From contig NC_092858.1 of NCBI RefSeq assembly GCF_032062135.1, positions 162,467,171 to 162,531,170 of the forward strand: a stretch of DNA of 64,000 nt, written 5' to 3'. Below the pieces are notes generated by a model. The model saw only the letters and a program-made list of their open reading frames with translations, searched no databases and had not been told where the DNA came from. Source of the stretch: Pyxicephalus adspersus (Eukaryota; Chordata; Amphibia; Anura; Pyxicephalidae). Below are positions 59,276 through 64,000 of the stretch, piece after piece. Position numbers and translations under genes: made by a program. The first letter of the stretch is position 1. Every line of letters begins with the position of its first letter.

Positions 59276-61348
59276 ATCCTCATAGACTTCTATGGAGCTG
59301 GTAGTCAGACCAGTCTAATTATTCTGTTAAAGGCCATGGGGGTTTTACCTTGGTTTATATATGAAAGCAGTGGTCATTCTGCAATGGTGGAACATAGACC
59401 TTACTGAGTCAGACCTACAGCTCTGCAATCAGTGTAGTGTAATTATGCCCTATGTCGATTGCAGAGCTCGGATACATGGTGGACCTCTGCAGAGAGACCA
59501 CCATTTTCTACAACAGTATGGCATTTCTGCACAGGCTGTGTATTTGTAACTAATTTTATGCATCTTTTGTTTTGATGCATTCCAAAATACATTTAGCTAA
59601 TTTAAAAGTAAGTTTTGATTATTTACAGTACTTGTAGCTTTCCTTCAATGCTAACTTCGGAGTTCAGCCTTGCTTTGCCTGTCTTATGTTGTTGATAATA
59701 AATGTAACCAATCAGCTGGGTTAGGAAGAAAATCAGGAAAGTTTTCAAAAAGTACACAAAAAGTTACTTTTAAATATTTTTTTTTTAAATTATGCAATAT
59801 TCACCAATTGTAAAAATACATATATTAAATAAAAAACCTAATTTCCATTTTAGGTTTTGAATGGCATTTTCTGGCTCTCATAAGACATACTGAAAAGGTA
59901 TAAAGATTGCTTAAACAAAGCTGTGCAGAGAGTTTCTTCTGTAGGTGCAGAAACAGATCTGAGGGACAGCTGATTCCTTTTCCATATGCACAGATCAGCA
60001 GGTAGGAGACCTCTAATGGTGACAAATGGAACAACACAAATGACACACTTCAAATGTTCATACTTTGTAATACACATTGCAAGAAAAAAGAAAACGCAAC
60101 ATATTTGTTCTCAGGATTATGTTAGCTTTTCACTTTTTATTGCCTTCATTAATGCTAATATTAAAGTAGAAAAATAAATAAAAAAAGTTAAAGCAGTAAA
60201 AGTCTTGGAACTAAAATAGCATAAAAGTCAAATGGATAGAAAAGTACAAAAAGATATAGCAAATGAACCTATTAGAATGAAAATTTTAAAGCTGCCATTG
60301 AAGGAGTGACCACTGACCGTATGACATGAGGTACTGATCTGGAAACATTAACGATGATCTCCAGGCTAACACTAACATACAAAGGTGATATACGTATATA
60401 AGAAGCTGCTTTACCTGCAGAAGGCCGAAGTTTACAAAGCCAGGGGAGTTGGGGAGGGGACCTGCAACTTCTCTGCTAAAGTGTCACCTACAGGTCTCCC
60501 ACCTCCAGTGAAAAGAGAAGCAGCACACAGATGATTCTATCACTCTGCTCTCTCCTCCTATTAATATGGCTTCCTACACTACAGCACATCTTTTTGTTTC
60601 CCCTCTTTTCCATTGAGTTAGGGTCTTCTTTAGCAGTGCAGGTTGCAGGTTTTGCCCATTTTGCACTTCTTTCGTGTTAAAGCAGCCAAGGTGGTCACCT
60701 CTTCTTCCTACCCCTCAGCCTGGCCCTACATCATGGAATTGTAATACCTGCCCTTAGCACTTGGGGGAGCTTCAACTGGCACCACCCAAGCCACTACTAA
60801 TGGATGTGCTTCACCTTTTGGTGTTTGGAGAAGCTTTTATCGAAATAGACTATTAGGCTTTTCAGTAATATATTATAGTCTGTTCACTGAAATATCATCT
60901 TGCAAAGGAATTTTCACTTAGCGTAGACCCCCCCTTCATTGGCTGGGCATTGAAAGGGCCGGTCCTGTCTCCTACCAATCACCAGCCAAAGGGAACACTC
61001 ACTGCTGTTTAACTTGACAATGGGCTTAAGTTTCTTCCCAAGCTGAAGATTTGCTTTGGTAAAGCCATGAGATGCTGGGACCAGGGGTGGACATAGGGAG
61101 GTGCAAAGTGTGCTGCTACATGAGGGTCCCGGACCCACCTGAGCCAACAGGAGTCATCATGGGGGCCCCAAATCAGTTCTGCATGGTGGGGGGCCCCAAG
61201 TCATTTCTGTGTGGGGGTTCCAAGTACGGTCTACTTAGGGGCCCTCTATTGACAATGTCCAGCACCGGTTGTAACCAAACAAAGGCAAGCTCAAATACCA
61301 CTATAATAAAATAAAATAAGACACCAAGAGAAGATGTCTAAGCCAAGA

Positions 61349-61379
<31 letters not shown>

Positions 61380-62539
61380 TATATATATATATATCTATAA
61401 ATTTTCATTTGCCATACCAATAAAACACATTGTATCATTTCCTGGAAAACCACACAATTGCTTCCTTAACAAATATTCAATACGTCTTTTTTGGAAATTA
61501 AATTACGGCAATGGCGGTGATGAAATATTGTGTTATCCCTACATTTGTTACAAGAAACCTCTGAGCTGAATGATAAGGGTATTTCCAGCAAACACCAGCA
61601 AGCTCCCTTGGCAATGAATTATAATTTCTTTTTTTTTCACATGTAAAACAGCTGTCTGTACAGAAACCTTAAAATAATATTTTTACAGTTCACAGAACAG
61701 CAGCCATTTACACATAGTGCTTGTGGAATTAATCATACGCTTGTAATGAATGGCTCACTCTGTGCTCTAACTCCTCCAGTCCACCTTAAAAAGTGAAGCC
61801 CTGCAATGTAAAAAAAGATCCAATGTCTGCAGCTTGATAAATTGTCTTCTAGCGACATCTATTGGCCAAAGTGGTAATTGCCTGTTTAAATGCACTCATT
61901 GTAGTTAGTATTTAACATTTTAAATAGAACATAGGAATTTGCAGTGACATTTTTTATCATTCCTTTTAATAGCTAGTTATCAATAAAATTATTACTAATT
62001 GTAACTATGTATTCTTTTTTTTTTGTTCATTTTTAGTTTTTACTGCTTTGGAAATGTCTAAATTATAGTTAATAGAGTTAATGTACAGTAGATGGCACTG
62101 TAAGACTCAGAATCTAGGAGCATGTTAAATGTATTAGTTCACTGATACAGAAATTGTTAAATATGTTTCACAGTCTTTGGTTTCATTAACAAAAGTTCAG
62201 GGAGCTAAGTTGTTAGGATAAAATGTTTTAATTACAAGAATATTGGACTAGTCTGGCATTTGGAAGATGTAACCCTAACCTAATGTTAGCTGAAGCACTG
62301 CGTGCTATAAACCATTGCCATTCATTACAATAAATATTTGTGCTCACCTTTTATCATCCTTTGTGGCATCTTATTGCTGCTGATCATCTGTAACTCATTT
62401 GCAGCTACATTATGTTTGCATGGACCGCAATGATGACCTTTCTTTTGGCAACGGTGACAACGGGTCAGTTGTGTCAGTATGACAATACAGAATCTGAAAT
62501 GCGCAGCAATTTACATAGCGTTATCACCCTTTTATTAAT
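59276..62539. other. Unassigned stretch with conserved-element-like segment
   Basis: There is no gene. Positions 61080-61270 are GC-rich (starting CAGGGGTGGACATAGG) and probably a hAT-like fragment. A (TA)n run with an A-rich start lies at 61347-61398. Positions 61420-62520 are repeat-free and rich in words such as GGAATTAATCATAC and CTTGTAATGAATGG, so they are a candidate conserved non-coding block. The two overlapping minus frames near 59825-60077 are unrecognised. Confidence 0.45.
61347..61398. repeat. A-run plus (TA)n microsatellite
   Basis: About 12 A residues are followed by TATATA interrupted once by GA and ending in ATCTATAA. Confidence 0.95.
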
Positions 62540-62690
62540 ATTATTATAATTAATATTAATATTATTAAACAGTATCTTTATAGCGCCAACATATTACGCA
62601 GCGCCGTACATTAAATAGGGGTTGCTAATGACAGACAGATACAGACACAGGAGGAGGAGAGGACCCGGCCCAGAAGAACTTATACCCTAT
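62540..62690 (-). mobile_element. LINE 3' end, short copy
   Basis: A TTATTAATATTAT tail, then TATAGCGCCAACATATTACG, TACATTAAATAGGGGTTGC, AGGAGAGGACCCGGCCC and AGAAGAACTTATA. It is collinear with the LINE at 58625. Confidence 0.9.
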
Positions 62691-62759
62691 GAAGGAAAGT
62701 TCCTGAGCAAGGATCTTCAAGGTAGCTGGGTATTATTCTATTATTGCTGCAGGTTTTCC

Positions 62760-62902
62760 TATTACTATCATTAAACTGTATTAATAAAGCTCCAACGTAT
62801 TATGCAGCGCTGTACAATAAATAGGGGTTGCCAATGACAGACAGATACAAACAATGACACAGGAGAAGAGGACCCTGACCAAAGGAGCTTACAATCTAAG
62901 TT
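62760..62902 (-). mobile_element. LINE 3' end, second short copy
   Basis: A TAATAAAGCTCCAACGTATTATGC-type start, then TACAATAAATAGGGGTTGCC, GACAGACAGATACAAACAAT, GAGGACCCTGACC and GAGCTTACAATCTAAG. It lies within 70 bases of the previous copy in the same orientation, which suggests two insertions or a local duplication. Confidence 0.9.
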
Positions 62903-63264
62903 TAAAAATACTTAAAATTACTTCTGAAATGACCTAAATTAAATCTTCTTTGTTAATATATTGATGTGGTTTAATATTAAATAAAACATTTTGTTGGGTT
63001 GCTGCCAGTTATTACAGTTGGTCAGAAACGAAGCAATGGGGTGCTGGATCTGCCAGGAGTTTATACATTTTCTCCCATATAAGATTGAGGCTTGATTGAC
63101 CTGTCTCTCCTCCAATCTCAAAGCTCCCTGTGCTCTAAAAAATGTTAATTATATAGCCATGTTGTGTGTAGTGCATTATATCAGAGAGCATATTGGGATT
63201 CCCAGCTCTCAGATATAAATATGTCCCATAGTATAAGACTAGTAGCTGGAGTATTGCACACAAT
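62903..63264. other. Unassigned spacer
   Basis: There is no gene or repeat that I recognise. Confidence 0.55.
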
Positions 63265-63486
63265 GGACCTGTTTTATAAATCTATCCAAGGCTGGAGAGA
63301 ATCCATTTTCATCAGTGAAGCTGGGTGATCCAGCAAACCTGAAATGGATCTGGTTCAGGATTTAAAACCTTTACTAACAAATACCAAATGACTTTAAGAA
63401 ATCCATTCCAGGTTTGCTTGATCACCCAGGTTCACTATTGAAAGTGTATCCTCCCCAGCCTTGGAGAACTTTCATAAATCAGCCCC
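63265..63486. mobile_element. Palindromic MITE, copy 10
   Basis: It starts GGACCTGTTTTATAAATC and ends ACTTTCATAAATCAGCCCC. It is flanked by C-AAT before and AAT-G after. The inner landmarks GCTGGGTGATCCAGCAAACC, GGATCTGGTTCAGGATT and CCATTCCAGGTTTGC are preserved. Confidence 0.93.
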
Positions 63487-63743
63487 AATGTATCATTGTA
63501 TAAAAGAGTGGTGTGATGACTGTCTAAAACGAAAATGGTAAAGAGAACCAGTCATCATCTAATCACAAAGAGCTGTCAAGGTCTTTCCAAATAATTGTGA
63601 ATCATTTGCTGATTTGTAATAAACTTCTTTTCAAGCCTGACATGGATTTTCTTTTACTTCAATGGGGCTTAGTTTGGAAATTCCTAATTGTGGAAGTTTG
63701 TGAATTAAAATGCTTATCCCTATTAAAGACAAGACGATGATGA

Positions 63744-64000
63744 ATGTTGTCATATCGTGCAGGTTTATTTAGATATGGTCAAGGCCACCATTGCAAATTT
63801 CTGGGACCCATGCTAGTTAATCTTCCAAGTTCCCTTTCCTTTATGTCTAAAACTTTCATCATTGCAAAAGTCAAGCTCTTTGGATCAGGACCCAGCACAG
63901 AAATACCTTGCCACATTCCTGATGGCGACCACGGATATGAATATAATTTTGTCCTCGTTCCTAGAAGTCAAATGCATAAGACAAGAGCCCCATTCTGCTG
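63744..64000 (+). other. Open frame running off the window end
   Basis: From ATG at 63744 the frame stays open for 85 codons to the window edge. The last part is protein-like in composition: FGSGPSTEIPCHIPDGDHGY, then EYNFVLVPRSQMHKTRAPFC. No family is recognised. The opposite strand also has short open frames behind a TTTGACTTCTAG acceptor-like sequence at about 63960-63975, so which strand matters, if either, is unclear. The next bases outside the window would be needed. Confidence 0.2.

Overview
The window is AT-rich vertebrate nuclear DNA with no prokaryotic gene organisation. It holds no confidently recognised host protein-coding exon, tRNA, rRNA or known miRNA. Almost every open frame is under 140 codons and starts or ends at random, which is what non-coding DNA gives. 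The repeats point to an anuran amphibian (frog), probably a neobatrachian. They include a palindromic GGCCCTGATTTATTAAAG MITE in ten copies, a tRNA-headed SINE that shares its tail with an L2/CR1-type LINE, and hAT-like elements. This taxonomic reading rests on recall of frog repeats, not on a database search. One assembly gap (Ns) lies at 31724-32181.

Layout. 1-11 kb: mostly single-copy-looking AT-rich DNA with two small MITEs, a SINE tail, a TG-rich tract and a degenerate 31-bp minisatellite. 11-20 kb: repeat-dense, with a SINE, TA microsatellites, MITEs, hAT-like copies, a broken multi-exon-like transposon-type coding region (14170-15385) and a 589-bp TA-flanked DNA transposon carrying its own minisatellite. 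20-32 kb: SINE, MITEs, two TTAA-flanked elements and an odd CTCCAGCT-rich tract. 32-48 kb: long stretches with few repeats, including a block at 42640-43330 that looks like a conserved non-coding element, plus one orphan exon-like sequence on the minus strand (36269-36321). 48-64 kb: SINE, five truncated LINE ends (one with a reverse-transcriptase C-terminal remnant), MITEs including a nested pair, and another conserved-element-like block at 61420-62520.

How it fits together. This looks like a gene desert or a very large intron: old repeats dispersed among quiet, possibly regulatory DNA. The best signals are structural. Six of ten copies of the palindromic MITE, and one relative, are flanked by identical AAT or ATT triplets, which gives a 3-bp target duplication. 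The SINE and LINE share a 3' tail, which suggests LINE-driven SINE movement. Four unrelated sites carry a CTGATGA-hairpin-GAAAC-like motif resembling hammerhead ribozymes of Penelope-like elements.
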